A DNA stretch of 64,000 nucleotides. It comes from Actinomyces timonensis DSM 23838 (GTDB taxonomy: Bacteria > Actinomycetota > Actinomycetes > Actinomycetales > Actinomycetaceae). Positions within the stretch are counted from its first letter, which is position 1; each line of letters starts with the position of its first letter. The stretch lies in contig NZ_JH806633.1 in NCBI RefSeq assembly GCF_000295095.1, forward strand, positions 124,001 through 188,000, written 5' to 3'. The notes under the pieces were generated by a model. It did no database searches and was not told the origin of the DNA. It saw only the letters and a list, made by a program, of their open reading frames with translations. Shown here piece after piece: positions 9,320 through 18,546 of the stretch. The position numbers were made by a program, and so were the translations under genes.

Positions 9320-9912
9320 GCGAGCGCGGGACCACTGCCGCGGGCGCCTCCGCGGGCGAGGGCGATCCCGCCTCCCCGGCTGCCGGGACGGGGAGCCTCA
9401 TCGACTGGGCCCCCGCCGTCCCCGACGGCGCCGACTGCCCCTGGACCCGTGATCGCCTCACGCGCTGGTGTCTCGTCCTGCCCGCCGACGCTCTCGGGGC
9501 CGCCGCGGTGGCCGTGCTGGGGGCGGCGGGTGCGCATGAGCCCGCCGCGATCCCGACGGCGCTGGCCCAGGGGATCGCGGCTGTCGTTGTCGCCTGGGTG
9601 GTTGCCTGGGTGCTGGTGCGCGGGCGAGAGCACCACCTCGAGCGGCCCTGGCCGGAGGGCGGCGCCGTCGTCGCCCTGGCATGGGTCGCCTGGACGATCA
9701 TGCGGGCTGCCGCCCGTGGCGGCGCGGGGCTCGTGTCATGGGGTCTCATGACGGGAGTGCTGCTCGTGGCGGTCCTCATCGGCTGGCGGTGGCTCTACGG
9801 CTTCGGCAAGGCGCACGAGTCGCTCACCCCCAAAGGCATCCAGCGCCGCCTCGACGCCTCCCAGTTATTGGGGGAGGCGATGAGTGAGGAGGTCGGCGAG
9901 GATGGGCGCTAG
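9316..9912 (+). CDS. DUF3054-like integral membrane protein
   Basis: This 198-residue protein starts at a GTG that overlaps the previous stop. After a ~50-residue polar leader it has four hydrophobic spans (~57-78, 84-105, 116-133, 141-160). The last ends in LLVAVLIGWRWLYG, which matches the conserved GWR ending of DUF3054 membrane proteins, so I assign that family tentatively. Its 3' end overlaps rdgB on the other strand by 48 bp. No function is known. Confidence 0.65.
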   Translation: MSERGTTAAGASAGEGDPASPAAGTGSLIDWAPAVPDGADCPWTRDRLTRWCLVLPADALGAAAVAVLGAAGAHEPAAIPTALAQGIAAVVVAWVVAWVLVRGREHHLERPWPEGGAVVALAWVAWTIMRAAARGGAGLVSWGLMTGVLLVAVLIGWRWLYGFGKAHESLTPKGIQRRLDASQLLGEAMSEEVGEDGR

Positions 9913-10581
9913 GGCTCGGAAGGCCTGGCCGCGGTGCGAGATCGCGTTCTTCTCCGCCGGGCTGAGCTCGGCGCTCGTGCGCCCGGCCGCCCCCGGCTCG
10001 TCCTCACTGGCGGGCACGAAGATCGGGTCGTAGCCGAAGCCCCCCTCGCCGATCGGCTCCGTGATGAGCCGCCCCTCCATCGAGCGCTCGATGACCTCCT
10101 CGCTGCCCGCGCCGCCACCCTCCCCGGGGACGACGAGGACGGCGGCGCAGGTGAAGCGCGCGGTCCGATGCGGATCCGCGACGGCGCTGATCTGGTCCAG
10201 GAGGAGGCGCAGGTTGGCCTCGTCGTCGCCGTGGCGGCCGGACCAGCGGGCGGAGAAGATCCCCGGCGACCCACCGAGCACATCCACGCACAGCCCCGAG
10301 TCGTCGGCGACGGCGGGCAGCCCGGTGGCCCGCGCCAGCGCGCGCGCCTTGATGAGGGAGTTCTCCGAGAAGCTGAGTCCGTCCTCGACCGGCTCGGGCG
10401 CGCTCAGCTCGGCCGCGGAGATGATCGCCTCCGGCGCGAGCCCGGGCACGAGCGGCGCCAGGATCTCCCGCAGCTCGGCGAGCTTTCCGGGGTTATGGGT
10501 GGCCAGGACGAGGCGGGCGCCATCCGGGACCTCGACGGCGGGGGAGCCCACGGACTGCTCGCCGCTGGGAGCCACGCCCAT
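9865..10581 (-). CDS. rdgB: XTP/dITP diphosphatase (non-canonical purine NTP pyrophosphatase)
   Basis: This enzyme hydrolyses XTP and dITP to monophosphates so that deaminated purines stay out of DNA. The 238-residue protein has the N-terminal ATHNPGKLAEL motif (~27-37), AVADDSGLCVDVLGG (~91-105) with the metal-binding Asp pair, GGFGYDPIF (~176-184) and the SHRGQAFRAL signature (~217-226). It follows rph by 2 bp in the same direction, the standard rph-rdgB operon. The first ~20 residues are extra compared with most homologues, so an internal start is possible. Confidence 0.93.
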   Translation of the reverse strand: MGVAPSGEQSVGSPAVEVPDGARLVLATHNPGKLAELREILAPLVPGLAPEAIISAAELSAPEPVEDGLSFSENSLIKARALARATGLPAVADDSGLCVDVLGGSPGIFSARWSGRHGDDEANLRLLLDQISAVADPHRTARFTCAAVLVVPGEGGGAGSEEVIERSMEGRLITEPIGEGGFGYDPIFVPASEDEPGAAGRTSAELSPAEKNAISHRGQAFRALAPILADLLTHRLPQ

Positions 10582-10583
10582 TG

Positions 10584-11372
<789 letters not shown>

Positions 11373-11490
11373 GCGGGACAGGCTACCGGGCCGGAGCCGT
11401 GCCCGCGCGAGGGCAGTACACCTGGGGAGCATCAATCCGAACAACTGGCTACCCCTGCTCGCCTTCCGTAGGCGCCTCATCGCGGGCGAG

Positions 11491-11859
11491 GTGGCTACGG
11501 AATCGAGCACGGCTAGCGTAGCGCCTACTGCGGCGGCTAGCGAGACCACGAGTACCCGCCGCATCCGCAACACGGCCTGCCGACCGATCGACGCAACGAA
11601 GAAGCAGCAGATTCTCGATCTGGCCCGCACAGGTATGGGTGTCAGTCAGATCGCTGCGGAGGTCGGCGTCGCAGAGACCACTGTCCGTGCTACCTGCCGC
11701 CAGGCCACGCAGCCGCCCCGCCACAGGCGACGCTTCACTACTGATGACCTCCAGCGTGCTCGGCAGCTCCACGCTCAGGGGCGTACCTACATCGAGATCG
11801 GCCTGGAGCTCGGCTTCGGGCGGGATACGGTGAGCAAGCATCTGGCGACCGAGCGGTAA
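11491..11859 (+). CDS. Small protein with two tandem helix-turn-helix units
   Basis: This 122-residue protein starts at the GTG at 11491; the open frame continues further upstream antisense to rph, but that part is not credible. Two HTH-like units are visible: [20 protein letters not shown] (~40-59) and [20 protein letters not shown] (~90-109). Each resembles the DNA-binding domain of resolvases and transposases. It may be an element-borne regulator, a recombination directionality factor, or the remnant DNA-binding end of a recombinase. It lies at the left border, opposite the serine recombinase at the right border. The start has no clear ribosome-binding site. Confidence 0.5.
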   Translation: MATESSTASVAPTAAASETTSTRRIRNTACRPIDATKKQQILDLARTGMGVSQIAAEVGVAETTVRATCRQATQPPRHRRRFTTDDLQRARQLHAQGRTYIEIGLELGFGRDTVSKHLATER

Positions 11860-11987
11860 CGAACAGCAAACTCAGGCCTGATGGCTCTCGCAACGGTAGG
11901 ACGACCCAGGACGATCCTGAACAACAGCGGTTTTACCAAATCGATACATTAACGACCTGAAAACGGTGCGTCTAGCCTCAAATAGGG

Positions 11988-12020
11988 TATAATCTGGGTG
12001 AGATCTGTCCCGTCTCACCC
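11988..12020 (+). promoter_or_regulatory. Promoter with 8-bp palindrome at the predicted transcript start (Gabija operon)
   Basis: A perfect TATAAT lies at 11988-11993. Directly after it, GGGTGAGA (11996-12003) and TCTCACCC (12013-12020) form an exact 8-bp inverted repeat with a 9-nt spacer, centred near the expected +1. This could be a repressor operator over the start site or a 5' mRNA hairpin. No clear -35 hexamer is visible. The position supports translation from the ATG at 12034 rather than the GTG at 11998, which lies inside the palindrome. Confidence 0.5.
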
Positions 12021-12033
12021 ATTGGCAACCAAA

Positions 12034-13920
12034 ATGCAAATCCGTACGCTAACTATTGACAACTTTCGAGGCATCGCTAACGGGGATGTCATATTTCGGC
12101 AACATTCATTGCTTGTTGGTGGCAACAACATTGGTAAATCAACCGTTTGCGAGGCTTTGGATCTGGTGTTGGGTCCGGAACGTCTGTACCGACGTCCGGT
12201 CATTGACGAGCACGACTTTCATAATGGAAGATATGAAGAAGATGATGGCTCATCGCGGGACATTGTTATTCGCGTGGTTCTAACAAGCCTCGATCGAACC
12301 CATCAGATACGTTTCCGACAACATCTTCGTCGTTGGGATGATGCTTCACTTCAATTTGTTGATGAAGAAGTTAACGGCCTTTCGCGTGCCGACAACGAGA
12401 ACGTCACCTGGGCGTTGCCGGTGGTATTTGTCGGTCGATATGATCCCGAAGAAGATGACTTCGTTGGGGGAACATTCTTTGATCATCCAGTAAAACATCC
12501 GGATGACCTCGACGACGAGGAAAAGGCTTCATTGGGAGGAGGACGCTCGGTGTTTACTCGTGCCCACAAGCGAATCTGCGGATTCATTTACCTGCGTGCA
12601 TTGCGTACTGGAACACGAGCCTTGAGCCTCCAGCGAGGATCGCTGTTGGACACTATCCTTCGCCTTGGAGAAGAAGGCGACGCAAAGATGTGGCCAGATA
12701 CTCTTCAGGCACTTAAAGAGATTAACCCAGCTATCGGAGAAATAGAGCAGCTTAAGTCGATTCGCGATCGGTTGCAGGAACGTCTTGGTCAGTTTGTTAA
12801 TCTCTCTTCTGAGAATGATCCGACATCTTTCTATGCATCCAATCTAACTCGAGACAATCTGCGTGAAGTCGTGAGGCTATTCGTTGCGACTCAACCGAGT
12901 AACTATCCTGTTCCTTTCAACCGACAAGGCACTGGGGCAGTCAATCTGCTCGTTTTCGCGTTGCTGACGATCATTGCTGACATGAAGGGAGAGAGTTCGG
13001 CAATATTTGTGATGGAAGAGCCTGAGATCGCTTTGTCTCCCCACATCCAACGTCGGGTGGTAAAATATGTTCTCCAAAAAATGGGGCAATCTATAGTCAC
13101 CTCCCATTCGCCATACATTATTGAGCAGTATGATGCCGAGAGTGTTGTCATTTTAGGTCGTAGTGGCGAGAATCAATTCTCAGGCAATCCGATTGAGGCT
13201 GATGTAATTAAGCCAAAGAATTATCGCGCTCAACGTCGGCAGTTTGCTGAGGCGATCCTCAGCAGGGCAGTATTTGTAGTCGAAGGTGCGACCGAAGTCG
13301 CGGCCGTTAATGCCGTGTCGACGGCGCTTGAGAAATTCCATAAGGGTTACTCTCACATTGATTTAGCTGGTGTTTCATTATTCAATGCTGAGAATGATCG
13401 AGAGGCGCCAAAATTTGGGCCAATTTTCAAAGCTCTTGGGAAGCCAGTGTTCGGTATGCGAGATGAACCAAATAGTCCGGATTCCCCTGACGCAGCAGTT
13501 AGTATAGGCAATTTCGACAAGTTTTGGCAATCCCCAGAGAAAGGAATCGAGCGCATACTCGTCGAGGAAACACCTCATCAGGTGCTGCATCGCTTTCTTA
13601 GTGAAGTCTCGACACGTGACGACTATCCAGCAAACTGCAACTATGACCCATTTATTGAGGATGTCGATCTAAAATATCTTGTGGAGAAGGTACTAAAAGC
13701 AAGAAAAGGAGACTCCTACGGCTTTGGCTATGCTGGATTCCTCATCGAACAGTGTCAAAGTGAGGAAGAACTGCCGCCGTTTATTCGTGATGCGCTGCTC
13801 TTTATTGATGAGTATCTGAAGCCGTCAGAAGGATACATTGGTGTTCCCGAGTTTAGCCAGGAAGAGTTGTCATTAGACGGTTCTGCTTTAGATGATCAGA
13901 TCGGCGAAGAAGAGTTGTAG
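12034..13920 (+). CDS. gajA: Gabija-type GajA: OLD-family ATPase/TOPRIM endonuclease
   Basis: This 628-residue protein joins an SMC/ABC-like ATPase to a TOPRIM nuclease. From ATG 12034, Walker A is GGNNIGKST (~29-37), the ABC signature region lies near QGTGAVNLLVFAL (~297-309), Walker B is FVMEEPEIALSP (~324-335), and the H-loop is TSHSPYI (~354-360). The TOPRIM domain starts at VFVVEGATE (~412-420) with its metal-binding Glu, and RDEPNSPD (~475) could supply the Asp ligand. Together with a UvrD-like helicase 9 bp downstream, this is the class 2 OLD/Gabija architecture, a known anti-phage system. GC is about 48%, far below the chromosome, so the pair was acquired. The start is chosen from the promoter position. 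Confidence 0.85.
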   Translation: MQIRTLTIDNFRGIANGDVIFRQHSLLVGGNNIGKSTVCEALDLVLGPERLYRRPVIDEHDFHNGRYEEDDGSSRDIVIRVVLTSLDRTHQIRFRQHLRRWDDASLQFVDEEVNGLSRADNENVTWALPVVFVGRYDPEEDDFVGGTFFDHPVKHPDDLDDEEKASLGGGRSVFTRAHKRICGFIYLRALRTGTRALSLQRGSLLDTILRLGEEGDAKMWPDTLQALKEINPAIGEIEQLKSIRDRLQERLGQFVNLSSENDPTSFYASNLTRDNLREVVRLFVATQPSNYPVPFNRQGTGAVNLLVFALLTIIADMKGESSAIFVMEEPEIALSPHIQRRVVKYVLQKMGQSIVTSHSPYIIEQYDAESVVILGRSGENQFSGNPIEADVIKPKNYRAQRRQFAEAILSRAVFVVEGATEVAAVNAVSTALEKFHKGYSHIDLAGVSLFNAENDREAPKFGPIFKALGKPVFGMRDEPNSPDSPDAAVSIGNFDKFWQSPEKGIERILVEETPHQVLHRFLSEVSTRDDYPANCNYDPFIEDVDLKYLVEKVLKARKGDSYGFGYAGFLIEQCQSEEELPPFIRDALLFIDEYLKPSEGYIGVPEFSQEELSLDGSALDDQIGEEEL

Positions 13921-13929
13921 GTTGTTCGC

Positions 13930-15648
13930 ATGAAAATGTCGAATGATGCCCAGAGCGCACTACAGTCTGAATACCCTGTACTGGTACTTGGCGGCCCTGG
14001 ATCTGGCAAGACAACCTTATCCCTCGTGAAGGCCAAAACATACGCATCGGAACTTTCCGATGGTCAGGCGGTTCTGTTCTTGAGTTTTTCTCGAGCCGCT
14101 GTTCGCCAGGTCGAAATTAGATGCCGTGACCTACTGGACAAACAGGAGCGGCGATCAATCGAGGTGCGTACTTATCACTCCTTTGCGCTGGATGTCATTC
14201 AAACTCATGGCCGGCTTCTTTCGGGAGAACCCCCTCGGATCATATCTCCCAACAAAGAAGCGCTTTTAAAATCGCGTTTCTCGGGTCACTGGGCGAGTGA
14301 GCTGAAGCGGATGGCGTCAGAAGAAGGATGCTATGCTTTCAGTGAGTTTGCGGCGGTTGCTAATCAACTTATTTCGGGATCGAATGCAGTTGCTGAACTT
14401 ATTGCAGACACGTACCCGGTGATCATTCTCGACGAATTTCAGGACACCGATGATTCACAATGGGAGCTGGTCAAGACACTTTCGCAGCGGTCGCACCTGA
14501 TGTTCCTTGCTGATCCCGATCAGCGGATTTTTGAATATGATGAGCATGTGAGTGCTGAGAGACTACAGCATCTTCGTGATTACCTTCGTCCGGCTGAGTT
14601 TGATCTCGGTGACGACAATCATCGAAGCCCAAATTCAGGAATTCTCACCTACGCTAACGCCCTACTTCAAAACACTCCTCTTCCGTCAGTACCTGAAGTA
14701 GTTGTGTCGCCATACCGTGGAAATGGTATCGATGCGAAAGTACATGCGACTGCCGTATGGATGCTGTCAAGTCTGCGAAGAGAGGGGCTCGAAAAGCCTT
14801 CCGTCGCTGTTCTTGCGCGAACCAACTTGATGGTTGCAAATGTCTCCGATTACCTTACTCAGGAGCATGTCTATAGTGGGCAGTCATTCAAGCCGGTTGC
14901 GCATGATGTTCTGTGGGATACTGCCCTCACCATATCTGGCTCGCTTGTTGTCGCTTCCATCCTGGAATGGACGGCACTTCCAAAAGACATTGCGTTGATA
15001 CAAACGTTTGAGCTACTCGCTGAGTACTTTGATGTTAAGAACGCTTCGAAGTCTGGTGGTGTGAAATATGCAAAAGAAATGAGTGATAAGTTGTCAGGTG
15101 ATATGTTCAGGTTATGTCATGATGATGCCCCGAAGTATAAGTTATCGAAGCACTTCAGCAGAGCTTACGAAACTATGCAAGCATTTAGTGGCAGTCCTGG
15201 GGATGATTGGTTGCGAGCTCGCAGTTTATTCGACACCAACATCGGCAAGTTGGATAGCTTATATAATGATGTGAAGTTTGTTCGACTATTTCGAGCGTCC
15301 GATCAGATCGGAGAATGTTTGAGTAATCTGTGGGATGAACAAGCAAGTTATCTGGGGGCGTCGAATGCGCTACGTCGTCCGCTTGAAATGCAGTCGCTGC
15401 AAGCTGATTATAGAGAGCCTTATGGATGCTCGCTGATGACGGTGCACAAGGCGAAAGGCAAGGAGTTTGACGGCGTAGTCGTTGTTGATGGTGATCCGCG
15501 GAGTTCTCATGCATTCGTTCGACTCAATGCGTCAGCGTCGGAACGTGATAGCGCTCGGAGGCTGTTGAGAGTCGCGATCACAAGGGCGCGGCGTCAGGTG
15601 GTCTTATTGCGTGCGAGTAATGCGATAGGTTTGGTTGATTCAGACTAG
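13930..15648 (+). CDS. gajB: Gabija-type GajB: UvrD/Rep-like superfamily 1 helicase
   Basis: This 572-residue SF1 helicase has Walker A in LGGPGSGKTT (~20-29), motif Ia-like FLSFSRAAV (~53-61), motif II in ILDEFQDTDD (~164-173), motif III near LMFLADPDQRIF (~186-197), motif V in MTVHKAKGKEFD (~503-514) and motif VI in VAITRARRQV (~548-557). It is longer than the best known GajB (~490 residues). It starts 9 bp after gajA in the same operon. In Gabija, GajB is thought to sense DNA ends or ssDNA and to work with the GajA nuclease. The same low GC as gajA supports co-transfer. Confidence 0.85.
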   Translation: MKMSNDAQSALQSEYPVLVLGGPGSGKTTLSLVKAKTYASELSDGQAVLFLSFSRAAVRQVEIRCRDLLDKQERRSIEVRTYHSFALDVIQTHGRLLSGEPPRIISPNKEALLKSRFSGHWASELKRMASEEGCYAFSEFAAVANQLISGSNAVAELIADTYPVIILDEFQDTDDSQWELVKTLSQRSHLMFLADPDQRIFEYDEHVSAERLQHLRDYLRPAEFDLGDDNHRSPNSGILTYANALLQNTPLPSVPEVVVSPYRGNGIDAKVHATAVWMLSSLRREGLEKPSVAVLARTNLMVANVSDYLTQEHVYSGQSFKPVAHDVLWDTALTISGSLVVASILEWTALPKDIALIQTFELLAEYFDVKNASKSGGVKYAKEMSDKLSGDMFRLCHDDAPKYKLSKHFSRAYETMQAFSGSPGDDWLRARSLFDTNIGKLDSLYNDVKFVRLFRASDQIGECLSNLWDEQASYLGASNALRRPLEMQSLQADYREPYGCSLMTVHKAKGKEFDGVVVVDGDPRSSHAFVRLNASASERDSARRLLRVAITRARRQVVLLRASNAIGLVDSD

Positions 15649-15703
15649 TCGCAATTTCGATTCCTTGCTGCGGCTAGCTTGGGAGGCATGTCTGTGCCCA
15701 CCA

Positions 15704-16007
15704 CAGCCCTGCTCTCCCACCCCCTTCAACCCTCCACTACTTCTGCAGGAGCGTCAGAGCTTCCACCCCAATCTGCTCGGCCATCTTCTCCAGGCTCTTG
15801 AGGGTGAGGTTGCGTTCGCCACGCTCCACTCCGCCCATGTAGGTGCGGTGGACGCCAAGAACGTCTGCGAAGGCTTCTTGGCTCAGGCCTCTCTCCAGCC
15901 GGTAGGCACGCAGGTTCCTACCCACCGTCTTCTGGAGATCACCAACAGCCACATCTCTCAGCCTGGCCATCTGCTACTTGAAGGTCTACAGACTGATGAG
16001 TAGCATC
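15704..16007 (+). repeat. Left copy of 304-bp inverted repeat
   Basis: Bases 15704-16007 are the reverse complement of 19110-19413, with only a few mismatches over 304 bp by eye. Paired positions sum to 35117. The copy contains a complete HTH gene (15737-15970) plus flanks. The copies face each other across 3.1 kb (16008-19109). Such repeats can drive inversion of the segment by homologous recombination. Confidence 0.9.
15737..15970 (-). CDS. XRE-family HTH regulator, left copy
   Basis: This 77-residue protein is a Cro/CI-type DNA-binding domain: RAYRLERGLSQEAFADVLGV (~22-41) holds the first three helices and the recognition region follows in HRTYMGGVERGERNLTL. It has no ligand or dimerisation domain beyond the HTH, so it may be a minimal repressor like the controllers of restriction or toxin modules. 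It starts at ATG 15970. An almost identical protein is encoded in the right repeat on the opposite strand. It sits just after gajB in convergent orientation and might control the neighbouring defence genes; this is inference. Confidence 0.85.
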   Translation of the reverse strand: MARLRDVAVGDLQKTVGRNLRAYRLERGLSQEAFADVLGVHRTYMGGVERGERNLTLKSLEKMAEQIGVEALTLLQK

Positions 16008-16091
16008 GGCGTCACGACGGCAGATCTTAGGGTGAGAGGAGGGACCCCCGTGATGTGTGGTGGCGACTGAGCAGGTGTACAGCATTCAGCA

Positions 16092-17231
16092 CTACGCTGC
16101 CTCGGAGCGCTCGCTCTGGGGCAGCTCGTCTTCGAGCGTCCAAACGACGGCGAATCCGCTCTTGGACAGCAACCACCCAGGTGCGCGGAGGCTGAGCGAT
16201 CTGCCAGCTGCCCGCTTCGGCGATGGGACGATCTGCGCTGCGCGCCCGTTGGCAGCCATGTCTGTGACGCTGACGCTGTCGATGCTGGTGTTGGTGTAGT
16301 CCAGGTCGAAGCTGAAGCCACGTGCTGGCTGCGGCAGCTCAACGTAGATGCGGTGGCCCCACGCAGGCGTCACGGTGCGGTAAACGTGACGGATGCGGAC
16401 GGGGTTGCCCGCGGTGGAGACAGAGGTGTCGACAATGTAGGTCTGTCCACCCTCGTGTTCCGTGCGGCGGATTGGCATCTCCTCGCCGTCGACGGTGAAC
16501 GACAGCAGTTCGAAGCAACGCCGGCTGGCGGCATCCATCCCGGGCCGTGGAGTCATGAGCCACGTCGTCGTGATGGGGGTGTCCATCACCAGCGCGTTGT
16601 ACGCCGCCCGATCGGATACGCAAGCGAAGCGGCGCTCACTACCACTGGGCACGGTGGTGTACTCCCACTCCACCGTCACGTCGAGCAGAGGAGTACCTGC
16701 GGTACTCCTCTCTACTGCAGTAGAGAGCCGAACGCGTGCCTCGACGTCGTACCACCGCTCGGCGGCGCGGATGGCTTGGTCGCGGATGTCGGCATAGATC
16801 TCGCGGGCGAACTGCTCGTCGCCCAGTCGCTGCGCCATGATGGCCGCCGCCGCATCGTCGAGCCGTTCGGGCGTGGTCAGGCGAGCCAGCTCTGCAGGGT
16901 GGCGGGTAAGGCCCTCGCACAGGGCGCTCCACAGCTTGGCCGGCGACAGGTCGACAATGGCCTGCTGGGTGCGCTGGATGGCGACGTCCTCTTGGTCGCG
17001 CCGGTAGGAGTAGTCCAGAACGGTGGAGACCAGGCCAGCCCCAAGCAATGGGCCACCGACCTCATCCAGCGGCAGATGATGCAGCCAGCTCCAGTCGCCC
17101 AGGCTCAGCGTCGCCAGCCAGGCGTTGAGCATGATGAGCAGAATACCGATCAAGGTGAATGAGACGGCCAGCAACGCTGCTTTGGTCTTGAGCAGCCGAC
17201 GATACAGCGGTAGTACATCTTTGCTGGCCAT
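16092..17231 (-). CDS. Membrane-anchored protein of unknown function
   Basis: This 379-residue protein starts at ATG 17231 (MASKDVLPLYRRLL). It has two close hydrophobic spans (residues ~17-40 and ~56-72), then a long, mainly soluble domain with an alpha-helical part (~75-180) and a beta-rich part (~185-379). I do not recognise a catalytic motif. The gene lies inside the invertible 3.1-kb block. It diverges from the coiled-coil gene at 17487, with a ~255-bp AT-rich region between. GC (~60%) is higher than that of the Gabija genes, so the block has a separate origin. Confidence 0.7.
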   Translation of the reverse strand: MASKDVLPLYRRLLKTKAALLAVSFTLIGILLIMLNAWLATLSLGDWSWLHHLPLDEVGGPLLGAGLVSTVLDYSYRRDQEDVAIQRTQQAIVDLSPAKLWSALCEGLTRHPAELARLTTPERLDDAAAAIMAQRLGDEQFAREIYADIRDQAIRAAERWYDVEARVRLSTAVERSTAGTPLLDVTVEWEYTTVPSGSERRFACVSDRAAYNALVMDTPITTTWLMTPRPGMDAASRRCFELLSFTVDGEEMPIRRTEHEGGQTYIVDTSVSTAGNPVRIRHVYRTVTPAWGHRIYVELPQPARGFSFDLDYTNTSIDSVSVTDMAANGRAAQIVPSPKRAAGRSLSLRAPGWLLSKSGFAVVWTLEDELPQSERSEAA

Positions 17232-17451
17232 GAATAGATATAGTATAACAAAACATGAACAAAAAGAGCAAACGTGAGCAGTGTTGTCAGAGTATGGCAA
17301 ATGGAGCGCAGGTAAGTCGAGCAGCAGGGCAATATACCGTAGACAATCCCGCCGTAAAGGGTGTCATTAGAAGTGGTACTCACACACGACACCCCCGCAT
17401 TTGCACAGGTCAGCACCAGTTTCGAATGCGACAGAAATAAGCATCCCGACA

Positions 17452-17480
17452 TTGTTTGCATGCCCGCTTTGTGTTTAAAT
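17452..17480 (+). promoter_or_regulatory. Candidate promoter giving a leaderless transcript
   Basis: TTGTTT (17452-17457) and TTAAAT (17475-17480) are separated by 17 bp. The expected start of transcription, 6-7 bases after the -10, falls on the A of the ATG at 17487. No ribosome-binding site precedes that ATG, consistent with a leaderless mRNA, which is common in actinobacteria. Confidence 0.45.
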
Positions 17481-17486
17481 AGAACT

Positions 17487-18011
17487 ATGACAAACGAAGA
17501 ACTCTCACAGCAAATTGCAGCACTCACAACAACCGTAACCGAAAAATTTAACGAGATCGACAAGCGGCTTGAAGGAATCGATGGGCGGCTCGACAAGTTG
17601 CAGGCGGGGCAGGATGACCTGCGTGCTAAGTACGACGATCTGGTCATGAAATACGACGATCTGAAGGCCGGCCAGGACGATCTGCGTGCTAAATACGATG
17701 AGCTGAACGAGAAGCAGGGTCACATCGTCAATGCACAGAAGACCATCGCCAAGATGCAGGCTGACCTGCAGCACACCGTGGAAGAGCAGGGTGCCAAGCT
17801 GGAGGAGGACTTCACCGACATGAAGGCAACGCAGGCGAGCATCCAGCACGACATCGCACGGATCAACCGCAAGATGGTCGTCGAAGCCGGCGTGCGCGAC
17901 ACGATGCACGAGAGCGTCTTCACCACGCAAGACAGCCACTACCGCGACCTTGATCGTCGCCTCCGCCTGGTGGAAGCCCACTTTCCCGAACTAGGGCAGC
18001 AGGGAGCGTAG
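17487..18011 (+). CDS. Coiled-coil protein with internal repeats
   Basis: This 174-residue, charged protein is almost entirely predicted coiled coil, with no membrane span or signal peptide. Two near-identical units, LQAGQDDLRAKYDDL and LKAGQDDLRAKYDEL (~36-50 and ~57-71), show heptad spacing; the DNA is repeated too (near 17605-17640 and 17665-17705). The C-terminal third continues as amphipathic helix. The start is ATG 17487, next to a leaderless-type promoter; a longer frame upstream lacks support. No function is known. It could be a structural or sensor partner for the membrane protein it diverges from. Confidence 0.75.
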   Translation: MTNEELSQQIAALTTTVTEKFNEIDKRLEGIDGRLDKLQAGQDDLRAKYDDLVMKYDDLKAGQDDLRAKYDELNEKQGHIVNAQKTIAKMQADLQHTVEEQGAKLEEDFTDMKATQASIQHDIARINRKMVVEAGVRDTMHESVFTTQDSHYRDLDRRLRLVEAHFPELGQQGA

Positions 18012-18028
18012 GTACTGCTAGCGCTAAC

Positions 18029-18514
18029 TCAACGGCGCTCGGCTTCACTATCCATCATTCGGCCAATCACCCATCTGAGCCGCTGCGCCGTCTCAGGGCT
18101 GACGTCCAGCCCGTGGTGCCCGTCGCCGAGGTAGAGCCACTCATCCGCTTCACCGGCGTACTGGTAGCGCACCAGGTAGAGCTCGGTCGGTACTGCCTGC
18201 CGCTGGGGTACACCGTCGCTGCCGTGCCCGCGCTGGGGGACGACGCCCGCCACGGGGAGATGAGCACTCTCGTGGACGACACCATCAAGCTCATCACTCG
18301 CCACATCATGGTTGACGACGCACCACGCAGGGCATCGCTCCGCTTCACCTGCTGGCTGCTCAGGCCGCACGCTGCCTCCTCTCCCCCAAGCTCCGTCTGC
18401 TTGCACGACCGCAGCCAACCGCAACGCGAGGCGCGAAAGCCAGGCCAGCGGCAGCAGCCAACGGAGAACAGCGACATTGGACTTAGAAGCAGGGAACAGG
18501 GAGCAGCTGGCCAC
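18029..18514 (-). CDS. DUF6907-like small protein
   Basis: The convincing part is the last ~110 residues. It begins with RCPAWCVVNHD, the Cys-Pro-x-W-Cys signature seen in actinobacterial DUF6907 proteins, then has a His-rich beta segment and ends in an acidic helix. The longest frame is 161 residues; its first ~36 residues are hydrophobic and not family-like, so the real start may be the GTG at 18406. It lies between the coiled-coil gene and a GNAT gene in the invertible block. Function is unknown. Confidence 0.6.
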   Translation of the reverse strand: MASCSLFPASKSNVAVLRWLLPLAWLSRLALRLAAVVQADGAWGRGGSVRPEQPAGEAERCPAWCVVNHDVASDELDGVVHESAHLPVAGVVPQRGHGSDGVPQRQAVPTELYLVRYQYAGEADEWLYLGDGHHGLDVSPETAQRLRWVIGRMMDSEAERR

Positions 18515-18546
18515 CGCCGACCATCCACTCCCCCGCGTCCATCTCC

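Noticed and set aside
17600-17720. Repeat array like a short CRISPR
   Set aside because: The repeats are in frame within a coiled-coil gene and have no spacers; no CRISPR array or cas gene was seen anywhere in the window.
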